The position numbers and the translations under genes were made by a program. This document shows, in pieces, positions 41,697-51,219 of a DNA stretch of 64,000 nt. Location: the NCBI GenBank assembly GCA_951813015.1, contig CATOTG010000001.1:310001-374000 (forward strand), written 5' to 3'. The notes beneath the pieces were generated by a model. That model was not told where the DNA came from. It did not search any database and was given only the letters and a program-made list of their open reading frames with translations. The DNA comes from an uncultured Thermoanaerobaculia bacterium. GTDB lineage: Bacteria; Acidobacteriota; Thermoanaerobaculia; Multivoradales; Multivoraceae. The first letter of the stretch is position 1. Each line of letters begins with the position of its first letter.

Positions 41697-44600
41697 GCCT
41701 GCCTCCTCTGTTGTTCGATTTCAAGCGGGCTTGAAAAGCCGGAGGCCTCCAGATGGTCGCCCGACTGACTGTCAGCCAGGCGCAACTCCAAGGCCAGCCC
41801 TCGGCCCGCGTGGCCTTGGCCCACAGCCAAAGCGAGGAAGAGGTGTCGATCACCCAGGAGGTTCAGGGTTCGTCGTTCAAGAACCTCGCTGTCGGTCGTG
41901 ACGCTCAGTGCGTAGACTCCCGGACGCACTCCTTCGATCACGAAGTGACCTTCATGGTCGATTGTTGCCCTCTGCGGTATGTCGCGTCCAGACCGGAAGA
42001 AGTCGATTGCCGTTCCGGCTATCACCTGTCCATCCACAAACACTTGGCCACTTAGACGAAGACCGGGTTCGAACCTGAGTTCAACGACCTCTCCGCTCCC
42101 CTCGGGTTCAAGCGCTACCGAGCAACCGACAGAACGGCCGCCCAGGCCCCCGACCGAAGCGACCAGACGCCAAGACCCCACAGGCAAGTCGTGCAGCTCA
42201 AAGCCACCTAGCGCATCAGCAAGGGCCGTTCGCAACTGACCGCCCTTCCAGGCGTCGACGCGCAAGCTTCCGAGTTCCAAAGGCCGGAGACCTGTCACGA
42301 CACCGCGGATTGAAGCGGCGCGTTCAAGAACGATATCTAAACCGTTGACTGAACGACCGTCCACGTCGATGACTTGGGTGGCTCCAGCCTCAGCGTATCC
42401 GGGAGTCGTCGCGTTGAGAAGATAGCGGCCTCGCTCAAGCCCAGTGAGTCGGAATCGGCCGTTTGCGTCAGAAACGGTCCGAACGCGCGGGCTTACGACA
42501 CTTATGTATCGCCTGAGGAGAAGACCCGCTTCGGTAGCGGCCCCCGGCAGTTCAGGGCTGGCCTCTATCGCGACCATACCGACAGGCGTGCCATCAGCTG
42601 ACCGCACGGAGCCGGTGACTTCCCAGCCAGGGTCAAGTTGAAACCAGGTCTCGTTCAACCCATCTTCAAGTACAACCTTGCGCAACGCCCTGAGGTGCTC
42701 CGGATGGGTGGCGACGACGACGGCTGAGCCTGCAGCGACGGAGAGCGTCGCCTGGCCGCTGGCGTCCGTCCTGCCTAGTTCCGGTGGCACATTCGGGGCG
42801 CCATAGTCCAGAGTCACTTCCGCGCCGGCCAGCGGTTGGCCCAGCCGATTCGTTACGTGGATTCGGAGGCGATTCCGGGTTTGCATTTGCAAGACGACCT
42901 CGCTAATCTGGCCGGCAACCAGATCGATGGCCTCCACTCTGGCGGCACTCGTTTCGTCTCGCGATTCGACCGACCAGCGGCCCGATGCCAGGTTCTCGAG
43001 AGAAAAGCGACCCTCCCGATCGGTTCGTACACTTGGAAACGCATGCTCTGGCGGCAGCCCTCGAGTTGAGCGGGCCCCGTTGCCAGGAGGCGCGTAGAGC
43101 CGCACGTCCACATTGGCGGCGCCGGCGCCGCGCGAGTCGAGAACGCGGCCAACGAGTGAGGCGCCCTTCTGGAGTTCAACCAGGATTGACTGGCCCGTAC
43201 CTGGCCTTAGTGCCTGGATGGCGACAGGCGCGTAGCCGGCTGCCGACACACCGAGATCTACCGGCGCCGAGTTTAGACCGGCCACCCGGAAGCGACCGTC
43301 CCGCTCGGTGCCGGCAGTGCGAGGGCGGAACGAACCAGACAGCAGGGCTCCCTCCTGTTGGACGCGCACGGTAGCTCCGACGACCGGACTCCGGCTGAAA
43401 GAGTCAATCACAACACCGTGAACGTCGACACCCGGCGCCAAAGTAAAGGTACCCAAGTCTGTCTTTCTTCCTCCGCCACCCACACTCACGCGCTTGCCCC
43501 GGAGGCCGATGTACTCCGAGTGGGTGACACTCAGTCGGTACGTTCCGGGACCGACCCGCGAAAAGTTGAACGTCCCGAGATCGTCGGTAGTCGCAACCTC
43601 GGCGGCTGTCGTCGCGAGGGCAATCGCACTGAGTTCCGAGTCCCCTAGTGACCATTCGAGTTGAACCTGCGCCGAGACGACGGGATCTCCGTCGACATCG
43701 ACTACGGCGCCACCTACTCGAAGCCCCTCGTTCAAAACGATACGGATTGGGCCGGCAGGGACACCGCGTTCCAGCGGCGGAACAGTGCGTCTGGCAACGG
43801 CATAGCCCTCTGCTTCGACGACGAGCCGGTAGCTGCGGTCGTAGAGTGCGTCGGGTACGCGGAAGAAACCCCCGGGGCCGGACCTGACTTGCTCCAATGC
43901 GTTCCTTGGCGGGTGCAGCGCAACGCCCGCGTCACTCAGTCCAATCCAGACTCTCGCACCTGCCACAGGACTGCCGCTACCATCGACCACGCGGCCCGAT
44001 AGAGGCGCCGTAGGTGTCAAGCCGACCCTGAAGGCCGGCGGCTCCTGGAGTTGCGGAATTGAAACGTCTACGTGGCCCCGGACATAGCCAGGAGCGACCG
44101 CGCTCAAACGGGCCTTTGCATGACGAGACTGCACGGCCAGCTCGAACACGCCGAACGAATCGGCCCGCACGAGGCGCCCAGGTTGCAAACGGTCCCAGAC
44201 CACAGCGCCGGGTATCGTGGTTCCCGATCCAGCATCAACGACCTGTCCTCGAACGGAGACTGGTCGCTTGAGTACCACGTCAACGATTTCGTCTTCCCTG
44301 GCGCCTGCGCCAACCCGGTCTCGGAACCACCAGTTCGCTTGCAGGCGACCGGCGTTCTCGATGGCGTACATCAGCCCCTCGGCGCCGCTGACAGCTGCCT
44401 CGCCGCGGCCGTCGGTTATGGCAAGAGGAACCCTGAGGTCGTCGGCCGTGGTAATGACCGCCTGCGACGCCGGCCAGCCGCCTGGGCCCCGCACGCGAAA
44501 GGCAACTCCAGGTTTTCGGCGAAGTTCCACGGCGACGCGACCGGAAACGGGCCTTCTTGAGGAGACGCCGTATCCGCGCGCCGTGACGACTATCGTGCTA

Positions 44601-45271
44601 CGCGTCGGTAGCATGAACCTTGCAAGCCCGGCGGCATCCGTGAGCGAGGCAGTGCGTCCGGACCGCGGATAGCGGCGCGCTTGCATATACGCCGGCGGGG
44701 CGACATCACCTTCTTCCGATCGCCATCCCACGGGGATGGCGATTGCCATGGCGCCGGCGACAGGCCGCCCGTCCGTGTCGACGACCGCTACCATCTGGGG
44801 ATGGAGGTCTGGAATCATGATCGGCTCAAGAGCGACGGGTGCAGCTAGAGGAAGGAGCGGGAGGTACATCGGAGCGAAGGCTGCATTGGCCTCGCGCTCA
44901 GCTTCAGGAGGCATGATCTCCAGTCGGTAAGGACCGCCAGAGGGTGCTGCGAGGCGGAATGCGCCGGTCGTATCCGATCGGCCATGGTCGACAGCGTCCG
45001 GTAGCGCGCCAGGCACTGAAAGAAGGTGCGCGGCCAAACCATAGCGGCTTGGGTATGGGCGCAGGACAAGGTGGACGTCTGCCGCCGGGCCACCACGCTC
45101 GTCAATCACCGTCCCCGATACGGTGAGTGGAGGCTTCACGAGGGACTGCGCCGCTACGAACTCGTTCCCAGCGAACATGGCGAGTGCAGCAAGCACCCAA
45201 GACAAACCTGTACGGGCGCACGACCCATACTCCAATGCGCCACTCGGGCAAGAAACATGCATGACCGGCAT
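41687..45271 (-). CDS. Large exported protein with carboxypeptidase-regulatory-like repeats
   Basis: 1194 residues. A signal peptide (WVLAALAMFAGNEFVAAQS) is followed by about ten domains of 80-100 residues, each opening with a pattern like VSGTVIDERGGPAADVHL, VRGQVVDAGSGTTIPGAVVW, LSGRVVDGSGSPVAGARVWI, LVGRVLDSRGAGAANVDVRL or VTGSVRSADGTPVG. These match carboxypeptidase-regulatory-like/CnaB-type beta-sandwich domains, common in secreted proteins of Acidobacteriota and Bacteroidota. No enzymatic domain was seen, so a structural or adhesive role is likely. ATG 45271 or the Met three codons on is the start. GC is visibly lower than in neighbours (61-62% in sampled stretches), and the gene lies between the two murB copies. 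Confidence 0.85.
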   Translation of the reverse strand: MPVMHVSCPSGALEYGSCARTGLSWVLAALAMFAGNEFVAAQSLVKPPLTVSGTVIDERGGPAADVHLVLRPYPSRYGLAAHLLSVPGALPDAVDHGRSDTTGAFRLAAPSGGPYRLEIMPPEAEREANAAFAPMYLPLLPLAAPVALEPIMIPDLHPQMVAVVDTDGRPVAGAMAIAIPVGWRSEEGDVAPPAYMQARRYPRSGRTASLTDAAGLARFMLPTRSTIVVTARGYGVSSRRPVSGRVAVELRRKPGVAFRVRGPGGWPASQAVITTADDLRVPLAITDGRGEAAVSGAEGLMYAIENAGRLQANWWFRDRVGAGAREDEIVDVVLKRPVSVRGQVVDAGSGTTIPGAVVWDRLQPGRLVRADSFGVFELAVQSRHAKARLSAVAPGYVRGHVDVSIPQLQEPPAFRVGLTPTAPLSGRVVDGSGSPVAGARVWIGLSDAGVALHPPRNALEQVRSGPGGFFRVPDALYDRSYRLVVEAEGYAVARRTVPPLERGVPAGPIRIVLNEGLRVGGAVVDVDGDPVVSAQVQLEWSLGDSELSAIALATTAAEVATTDDLGTFNFSRVGPGTYRLSVTHSEYIGLRGKRVSVGGGGRKTDLGTFTLAPGVDVHGVVIDSFSRSPVVGATVRVQQEGALLSGSFRPRTAGTERDGRFRVAGLNSAPVDLGVSAAGYAPVAIQALRPGTGQSILVELQKGASLVGRVLDSRGAGAANVDVRLYAPPGNGARSTRGLPPEHAFPSVRTDREGRFSLENLASGRWSVESRDETSAARVEAIDLVAGQISEVVLQMQTRNRLRIHVTNRLGQPLAGAEVTLDYGAPNVPPELGRTDASGQATLSVAAGSAVVVATHPEHLRALRKVVLEDGLNETWFQLDPGWEVTGSVRSADGTPVGMVAIEASPELPGAATEAGLLLRRYISVVSPRVRTVSDANGRFRLTGLERGRYLLNATTPGYAEAGATQVIDVDGRSVNGLDIVLERAASIRGVVTGLRPLELGSLRVDAWKGGQLRTALADALGGFELHDLPVGSWRLVASVGGLGGRSVGCSVALEPEGSGEVVELRFEPGLRLSGQVFVDGQVIAGTAIDFFRSGRDIPQRATIDHEGHFVIEGVRPGVYALSVTTDSEVLERRTLNLLGDRHLFLALAVGQGHAGRGLALELRLADSQSGDHLEASGFSSPLEIEQQRRQACS

Positions 45272-45348
45272 CCTGTATCAACCGCCGCCAGCCCTACCGG
45301 CGGCCAGCCTTTCCGAGGATAGCCTGTCGGGCCGCGCTCCGGCTGCCG

Positions 45349-46359
45349 TCACCCTGCGCGGACGCGGCCCTGGAACTCCTCGGCCAGGCCGCCCGCCAGC
45401 ACGATCTCGGGCCTCAGCTCGACACCGAACCGGTCACGCACCGCCCGGTGGGCGGCCACCATCAGGTCAAGCACGTCGGCGGCGCGCGCCTGCTCCAGGT
45501 TGACGATCACGTTCGCGTGACGCTGGCTGATCTCCGCGCCGCCGCGGCGCAGCCCCTTCAGGCCGCAGGCCTCGATCAGCCTGCCGGCGAAGTCGTCGTC
45601 CGGGTTGCGGAACACGGAACCGGCGTTCGGCTTGCCGGAAGGCAGGCTCTGCCAGCGGCGCCTGTTCAACTCGTCGATTCGCGCGAGCGCCGCGGCGCCG
45701 TCACCGCGCCTGAGCCGGAACTCCGCCCCGGTGACGACCGCGTCGCCGCCCTGCAGGCTGGTCGTCCGGTAGCCGGGCTCGAGCAGGTCGAAGCGCACCG
45801 CCTCGACCGGCCGTCCCGGCCGCCCCACTCGAACCTCGGTGAGCACGTCCCGCATCTGGGTGCCGTAGCAGCCGGCGTTCATCACGACGGCGCCGCCCAC
45901 GGTCGAAGGGAAACCGGACAGGGCCTCGAGTCCAAGCAGGCCCTGCTTCGCCGTATCCCGCGCCAGTCGGGCGAGCGTGACGCCGGCGCCGGCACGCACC
46001 GTTTCGCCTTCCACTTCGACCCGCTCGAGTTCACCTCGAAGCCTGCAAACGATGCCGCGCATCCCGGCGTCGGGGAACAGGACGTTCGAGCCGTGGCCGT
46101 GCAGATGGAGAGAAACCCGGCACTCCCGGGCGACCGCCATCACCTCGCTGAGCGCCGCCTCGGAACCCACCCGGACGAAGACCTCCGCCGGACCGCCGAT
46201 CCGCAGCGTCGTCGCGGACGCCAGCGGGACGGCCTCGCGCACCAGGACGCCGGCGGTCGACGAGAGCCGCTTCCGGGCCTCGCGGTTGACGCCCAAGGGG
46301 GGCTGCAATACGCTGACTGCGCCCTTGTCGATGTCGGCTGTCACGTTGTTCTGCGCCAC
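45349..46359 (-). CDS. murB: UDP-N-acetylenolpyruvoylglucosamine reductase
   Basis: 336 residues, complete. FAD domain with LRIGGPAEVFVRV, HGHGSNVLFPD and LSGFPSTVGGAVVMNAGCYG; the catalytic Ser region is PNAGSVFRNP; C-terminal EISQRHANVIVNLEQA. It reduces enolpyruvyl-UDP-GlcNAc to UDP-MurNAc in cell-wall synthesis. GTG 46359. It is divergent from recA. Its 3' part exists in a second, broken copy 4470 bp away. Confidence 0.95.
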   Translation of the reverse strand: MAQNNVTADIDKGAVSVLQPPLGVNREARKRLSSTAGVLVREAVPLASATTLRIGGPAEVFVRVGSEAALSEVMAVARECRVSLHLHGHGSNVLFPDAGMRGIVCRLRGELERVEVEGETVRAGAGVTLARLARDTAKQGLLGLEALSGFPSTVGGAVVMNAGCYGTQMRDVLTEVRVGRPGRPVEAVRFDLLEPGYRTTSLQGGDAVVTGAEFRLRRGDGAAALARIDELNRRRWQSLPSGKPNAGSVFRNPDDDFAGRLIEACGLKGLRRGGAEISQRHANVIVNLEQARAADVLDLMVAAHRAVRDRFGVELRPEIVLAGGLAEEFQGRVRAG

Positions 46360-46576
46360 GTCGCCGAGCGTCCGTCGCGGCCACTCCCCGCCTTCTGTTC
46401 AACCGTCTGACGATCCAGGAGAGCGCCGCATCGGTCGCGCGGAAGTATAGCCACGCACACCCTGCGGCAAACGCCGACGGGACCGCGTCAACGCCTCTCG
46501 AAGGCCGCCGATCACAGCCCGAACCCAGCCGGAACACCGCCAACGCGCCGCAGCAAGAAACGAGGAACGAGAACCC

Positions 46577-47656
46577 ATGACCCCCACCCGCGCGAAGGCG
46601 CGCACGAAGCCAGTAGGCCGCAAGGACGCCCGAAAGGAAGACATCGAGGGCGCGCTCACCCAGATCGAACGCCAGTTCGGAAAGGGCGCGATCATGCGCC
46701 TCGGCGAACAGGAAAACCTCGGTATCGAATCGATCTCGACCGGTTCACTGGCCGTCGACTCCGCCATCGGCACCGGTGGCTTCCCGCGAGGCCGCGTCGT
46801 CGAGGTCTACGGTCCGGAATCGAGCGGCAAGACGACCCTGGCCCTGTCCGTCGTCGGACAGGCCCAGCGCACCGGCGGCGCCGCCGCCTTCATCGACGCG
46901 GAGCACGCGCTGGATGCCGAGTACGCCGAGAAGATCGGCGTGAACATCGACGACCTCCTGGTGTCCCAGCCGGACAGCGGCGAACAGGCGCTGGAGATCG
47001 CCGAGATGCTGGTCCGTTCGAACGCGCTCGACATCGTGGTGATCGACTCGGTTGCCGCCCTCGTGCCGCGCGCCGAACTGGAAGGCGAGATGGGGGATTC
47101 CCATGTCGGCCTCCAGGCCCGTCTCATGTCCCAGGCGCTCCGCAAGCTGACCGCGATCATCGCCAGGTCGCGGACGACCGTCGTGTTCATCAACCAGATC
47201 CGCGAGAAGATCGGCGTCATGTTCGGCTCGCCCGAGACGACGACGGGCGGCCGGGCGCTCAAGTTCTACTCTTCCGTCCGCATCGACATCCGACGCATCG
47301 GCGCGCTGAAGGACGGCGACCAGGTGGTCGGCTCGCGGGTACGGATCAAGGTGGTCAAGAACAAGGTCGCGCCACCCTTCCGTCTCGCCGAGTTCGACAT
47401 CGACTACGGCGAGGGCATCTCCCGGGTCGGCGAGCTGATCGACCTCGGCGTCCAGCACAAGCGCGTCCTCAAGAGCGGCGCCTGGTTCTCGGCCGGCGAC
47501 GTCCGACTCGGCCAGGGCCGCGAGAACGCGAAGCAGTTCCTCCGGGACAACGCGGACCTTGCCGACGAGATCGAAGCCCACCTGCGCTCCGAAATGGGAC
47601 TGCCGCCGATTGTCGTCGCCGCCAAGTCCGGCGACCGGGCGGCGGCTGCCAGCTAG
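46577..47656 (+). CDS. recA: Recombinase RecA
   Basis: 359 residues. Walker A in [13 protein letters not shown], Walker [19 protein letters not shown], loop L1 and L2 regions ([41 protein letters not shown]) and DNA-binding C-terminal region intact. It catalyses strand exchange and triggers LexA cleavage. ATG 46577 is preceded by GAGGAACGAG. The 217-bp divergent gap to murB holds the promoters; no operator could be assigned with confidence. Confidence 0.98.
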   Translation: MTPTRAKARTKPVGRKDARKEDIEGALTQIERQFGKGAIMRLGEQENLGIESISTGSLAVDSAIGTGGFPRGRVVEVYGPESSGKTTLALSVVGQAQRTGGAAAFIDAEHALDAEYAEKIGVNIDDLLVSQPDSGEQALEIAEMLVRSNALDIVVIDSVAALVPRAELEGEMGDSHVGLQARLMSQALRKLTAIIARSRTTVVFINQIREKIGVMFGSPETTTGGRALKFYSSVRIDIRRIGALKDGDQVVGSRVRIKVVKNKVAPPFRLAEFDIDYGEGISRVGELIDLGVQHKRVLKSGAWFSAGDVRLGQGRENAKQFLRDNADLADEIEAHLRSEMGLPPIVVAAKSGDRAAAAS

Positions 47657-47728
47657 CCGTCGTCGCCGGACGGCCGCGGCGGAGGACGCACCCGCCCGTC
47701 TTGGGGTCAGGAGGGATCAGGTCCGACA

Positions 47729-47758
47729 GGGTGCGCCGGCCGGAAAGCCGGCGCACCC
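47729..47758 (+). terminator. Strong hairpin after recA
   Basis: GGGTGCGCCGGC and GCCGGCGCACCC pair perfectly over 12 bp around the loop CGGAAA, 73 bp past the recA stop. It is followed by CCGTATCGGG rather than a T-run. Probably a terminator or 3'-end stabiliser for recA. Confidence 0.6.
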
Positions 47759-47836
47759 CGTATCGGGAATCTGGGCCGCCTTTCCGTGTTATCCGGGCTA
47801 AGGGTTCGACACTTGGTCTGGAACTGAGAGAAGCAA

Positions 47837-50776
47837 ATGACGAAACAAGCTCTTCCTGCGATAGCTCTCCTGCTTGCTGGAGCCCTGCCAGTGGCCGGGC
47901 AGTTGCCGTGCAACCCCTGTGTGGGTCTGGCGAGTGACGACCCCGAGAGAGTCGCGGAGGTTCTGGGAACGCTGCCGGAGGCGCCGGAGGAGGCGCTCCT
48001 GGTGGTCAAGTGGCCGATCGATCTCGCGGATGAGGCCGGGATTGACGCGGCGGCCGAGGCGGCGACGCGGTTGCGCGACAGCGGCGCCGTGCCGTGGTAC
48101 GCGGTTCGCTTCGCCGAGCGCCCGCCGGCGGCCGACCGCGGCGACGAACTGGCGACGGAACTGGAGCGGCTCGCCGACCTCGCGCGGACCGCGTCACCCG
48201 GCGCCTTCTTCCAGATCATCTGGCCGGTGGCGCTTCAGGACGAACCGGTACAAGTCCAGGAGTACGCCCTCGCCCTGAAGCGTGCCGCGGTGGCGGTCTC
48301 CGGCGCACAGCCCGATGCCCTCGTCGTCTCCCAGTCGTTTCCCGCCGATGACGGTTTGATTCGCAGCCTCTACGGGCAAGAACTAGACGCCTATCTGGAC
48401 GGCGTCTCGTTCAGCGTCGACGCAGCGGCCGGCGAGGTCGACCTGGCCGCACTCAGGCGATTGCTCCGCGACCTCGATCCGGACGCCCTGATGGCGGTCG
48501 AGCGCGAGCCGACCGCGGCCGCGGACGCCGGCGGCGACCTGCTCGTGCGCGCCGCGGCCGAGGCGGAGGCCGGCGCCACCCTGTCCCTGTTCACCCTCGC
48601 CGGCGACGGGGACGCCGACCGCGCGGCCGTTCAAGCCGCCCGCCTGATCGCTCAGGAGTTCTCGGGGGATGTCGCCTTCGATCCCTACTCGACGCCCTCG
48701 GGTGCTACGGCCTGGAGCTTCGTCCACGGCGAGGACCTGAGCCTCAGGATCGTCGTGTCGCCAGCGGCGGGCGCGCCGGTCACGCTCCGCTTCAGCGACC
48801 GGCAGCTCGGCTCGGCCGCCCGCTTCGACCTCGCGACCGGCGAGACCGACCTTCTGTTCGGCGGCCGGCGCACCCGAAGCGGCTATCAACTCGAACTGGC
48901 CGAAACGGAGGGTCCCTTCGTCTTCCGGCTCGAGCGCGACCTGGCGGTTGGCCTCGACGGGGCGCAGAGCATCGAGGAGGCGTTGACGGTAGCCGACACG
49001 CGCCAGGCGCCGGTCGGCGAAATCCTGAGGCGGCTGCAGGCCTTCGAGGACGATCAGTCGAGGCGGATCGCGAACTACAGCGCGACGAACACGACCTCGC
49101 TGCGCTTCCAGCTCGGCACCGGCATCCAGACGATCGACGTGACCTTCCAGGGCCCCTTCTTCTTCCGCCAGGAAGCGGGTTTCGACTGGGCCTGGCACAA
49201 CTTCTTTGTCAACGGCATTCGCTGGCGGCGCAAGAAGATCCCCGAGATCCCCCTGATCCAGCCGGAAAAGGCGGCCGCGATGCCTGCCGCGATCACCTTC
49301 AACAAGGAGTACCGCTACCGGCTCCGTGGCACCGCGACCGTCGAGGGCCGGGACACCTGGGTCGTCGACTTCGAGCCGGCGGCGGCGCTGGCCGAGGGCC
49401 GCAGCCTGTTCCGCGGCACGGTGTGGGTGGACCGCGAACTCTACGCCCGGGTGAAGACCCGCGCGGTCCAGCTCGGTCTGACCGGCGAAGTCCTCTCGAA
49501 CGACGAAACGACGTTCTACACCCCGGTTGACGAGAAGGGCGAGCCGGCGGCGTGGGAGCGGTCGTCGTACTGGCTCCCGGCCCGCGTCGTCAGCCAGCGG
49601 CTGTTCTCGTTGCTGAACGCGACGACGGTCGTCGAGGGGTTGACCGAACTCACCGGCATCGAGATCAATCCCGGCGACTTCGAAACCCGCCGGCAGGCGG
49701 TGCTGGCCTCCGAGGCGACGATGGTGCGCGACACGGACGTGGGGCTTCGCTACCTGGCCGTCGACAGCGAGACCGGCGAACGGGCGGTCAAGGAGGACGA
49801 CAAGACCCGGATGTTCATCCTCGGCGGCGCCTTCTACGACGAAGCCCAGGACGGCCCTTTGCCGCTGGGCGGCGTGAACTGGCTCGCCTTCGACTGGCGG
49901 GGCACGGGAATGCAGGCCGACCTGTTCATTGCCGGTCCGCTGATCCTCGCCGACATCGCGAACCCGAGCCTGTTCGGCTCCCGCTGGGATGCTGGCGTCG
50001 ACGTCTTCGCGCTCGCCTTCGCCGGCCAGGACACCCTCTACCGCGACGGCCAGGAGGCGCCGCGGGAGAACGTGGAACGGCTGCGCCCGAACATGGACTT
50101 CAGCCTCGGTCGGCCGCTCGGCAGCTACACCAAGCTCGATTTCCGCTACGAGCTGTCCTGGAACAACTTCCAGCGGGCCGACGAGACCGGCGAGGATTTC
50201 GTCCTGCCCGCGGATCACCTGAGCCACAGCCTGGGCGCCACCCTCCGCTACACACGTTCCGGCTACCGGCTGGCACTCGGCGGCGCCTGGAACCGGCGAG
50301 GCGACTGGGAACCCTGGGGCCTGGGCGGCGCCAAGGTGACCCCGGACACCTACACGCTCTGGAACGCCGGCGTCGCCAAGACATGGCACCTGCCGAAGTT
50401 CCAGAAGATCGGCCTGTCCTTCGAGTACGTGGACGGCGCCGACCTGGACCGTTTCAGCAAGTACGGGTTCGGGTTCTTCTCCGACATCACCGTCCACGGC
50501 TACCAGAGCGACAAGGTGCGCGCCGAGAGCGCGGCGGCCGCCCACCTCACGTACGGCTTCGAACTCGGTCAGCTTTTCCGCATCGACCTGGTCGGCGACG
50601 CCGCCTGGGCGACGGACATGGCCTCCGGCCTGGACAACGAACTGCTCGCCGGCGCCGGCATCGTCGGCACCTTCATCGGTCCGTGGGGCACAGTGGTCAA
50701 CATGGATGTCGGCACCGCCCTCGCCGGCCCCGACGACGGCTGGAGTGCCTTCATCGCCGTCCTCAAGCTGTTCTAG
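47837..50776 (+). CDS. Large outer-membrane-like protein of unknown function
   Basis: 979 residues, starting with a signal peptide (QALPAIALLLAGALPVAGQ). Residues about 25-340 form an alpha/beta region reminiscent of a glycosidase-like barrel (VPWYAVRFAE, GAFFQIIWPVAL). The middle (about 480-600) resembles a lipoprotein-sorting (LolA-like) fold (FNKEYRYRLRGTATVEGRDTW, then WVDRELYARVK). The last 330 residues are alternating strands ending in AFIAVLKLF, with a terminal Phe as in beta-barrel outer-membrane proteins. Followed 14 bp later by the Smr gene. Role unknown; the domain reading is inference from pattern only. Confidence 0.75.
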   Translation: MTKQALPAIALLLAGALPVAGQLPCNPCVGLASDDPERVAEVLGTLPEAPEEALLVVKWPIDLADEAGIDAAAEAATRLRDSGAVPWYAVRFAERPPAADRGDELATELERLADLARTASPGAFFQIIWPVALQDEPVQVQEYALALKRAAVAVSGAQPDALVVSQSFPADDGLIRSLYGQELDAYLDGVSFSVDAAAGEVDLAALRRLLRDLDPDALMAVEREPTAAADAGGDLLVRAAAEAEAGATLSLFTLAGDGDADRAAVQAARLIAQEFSGDVAFDPYSTPSGATAWSFVHGEDLSLRIVVSPAAGAPVTLRFSDRQLGSAARFDLATGETDLLFGGRRTRSGYQLELAETEGPFVFRLERDLAVGLDGAQSIEEALTVADTRQAPVGEILRRLQAFEDDQSRRIANYSATNTTSLRFQLGTGIQTIDVTFQGPFFFRQEAGFDWAWHNFFVNGIRWRRKKIPEIPLIQPEKAAAMPAAITFNKEYRYRLRGTATVEGRDTWVVDFEPAAALAEGRSLFRGTVWVDRELYARVKTRAVQLGLTGEVLSNDETTFYTPVDEKGEPAAWERSSYWLPARVVSQRLFSLLNATTVVEGLTELTGIEINPGDFETRRQAVLASEATMVRDTDVGLRYLAVDSETGERAVKEDDKTRMFILGGAFYDEAQDGPLPLGGVNWLAFDWRGTGMQADLFIAGPLILADIANPSLFGSRWDAGVDVFALAFAGQDTLYRDGQEAPRENVERLRPNMDFSLGRPLGSYTKLDFRYELSWNNFQRADETGEDFVLPADHLSHSLGATLRYTRSGYRLALGGAWNRRGDWEPWGLGGAKVTPDTYTLWNAGVAKTWHLPKFQKIGLSFEYVDGADLDRFSKYGFGFFSDITVHGYQSDKVRAESAAAAHLTYGFELGQLFRIDLVGDAAWATDMASGLDNELLAGAGIVGTFIGPWGTVVNMDVGTALAGPDDGWSAFIAVLKLF

Positions 50777-50790
50777 GTCCAGGAGTTGCC

Positions 50791-51096
50791 ATGGCCCCCG
50801 AAGACGACTTCGCGCCGGACATGGACGAAATCGTCGAGGTGCCCATCGGCGATGAGATCGACCTGCATCCCTTCCAGCCCCGGGAGGTGAAGGATGTGGT
50901 CGAGAGCTACCTCGACGCCGCCTGCGAGAAGGGCTTCCGGGAGGTCCGCATCATCCACGGTCGGGGGATCGGCGTGCAGCGCCAGATCGTCCGCAAGGTA
51001 CTGGAGCGCGACCCGCGGGTCGTGTCGTTCAGGAGCGGCGGCCCCGGCGGCGGCGGATGGGGCGCCACCGTGGCGCGTCTGCGGCAGCGCGGCTGA
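50791..51096 (+). CDS. Smr-domain protein
   Basis: 101 residues, essentially one Smr (small MutS-related) domain: DLHPFQPREVKDVVESYLD, then REVRIIHGRGIGVQRQIVRK with the conserved HGRG-like loop. Stand-alone Smr proteins are nucleases or RNA-cleavage factors acting on collided ribosomes or branched DNA; which applies here is unknown. ATG 50791 follows AGGAG. The 3' end with the stop codon is tandemly duplicated just downstream. Confidence 0.88.
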   Translation: MAPEDDFAPDMDEIVEVPIGDEIDLHPFQPREVKDVVESYLDAACEKGFREVRIIHGRGIGVQRQIVRKVLERDPRVVSFRSGGPGGGGWGATVARLRQRG

Positions 51097-51215
51097 AAAC
51101 CGGGTCGCCAGCGTCCCCGCCGGCTGCCCTTGCCCCGTGAGGCCGCGACTTCGATCAAGCGCGGCTGAAGCCGGGTCGCCAGCGTCCCCGCCGGCCCCCG
51201 CGACTTCTGCCGGGC
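51087..51215 (+). repeat. 72-bp tandem duplication of the smr 3' end
   Basis: GCGCGGCTGA followed within two bases by CCGGGTCGCCAGCGTCCCCG occurs at 51087 and 51159, offset 72 bp; CCGCGACTTC also recurs near each unit end. The first copy includes the last codons and TGA of the smr gene. It fills the gap between smr and the convergent membrane-protein gene. Confidence 0.85.
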
Positions 51216-51219
51216 CAGC

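Noticed and set aside
48383..50545. A 720-codon minus-strand frame opposite the outer-membrane-like gene
   Set aside because: The plus-strand gene has a signal peptide, a ribosome-site-coupled smr neighbour and an outer-membrane C terminus. The antisense frame shows only shadow composition.
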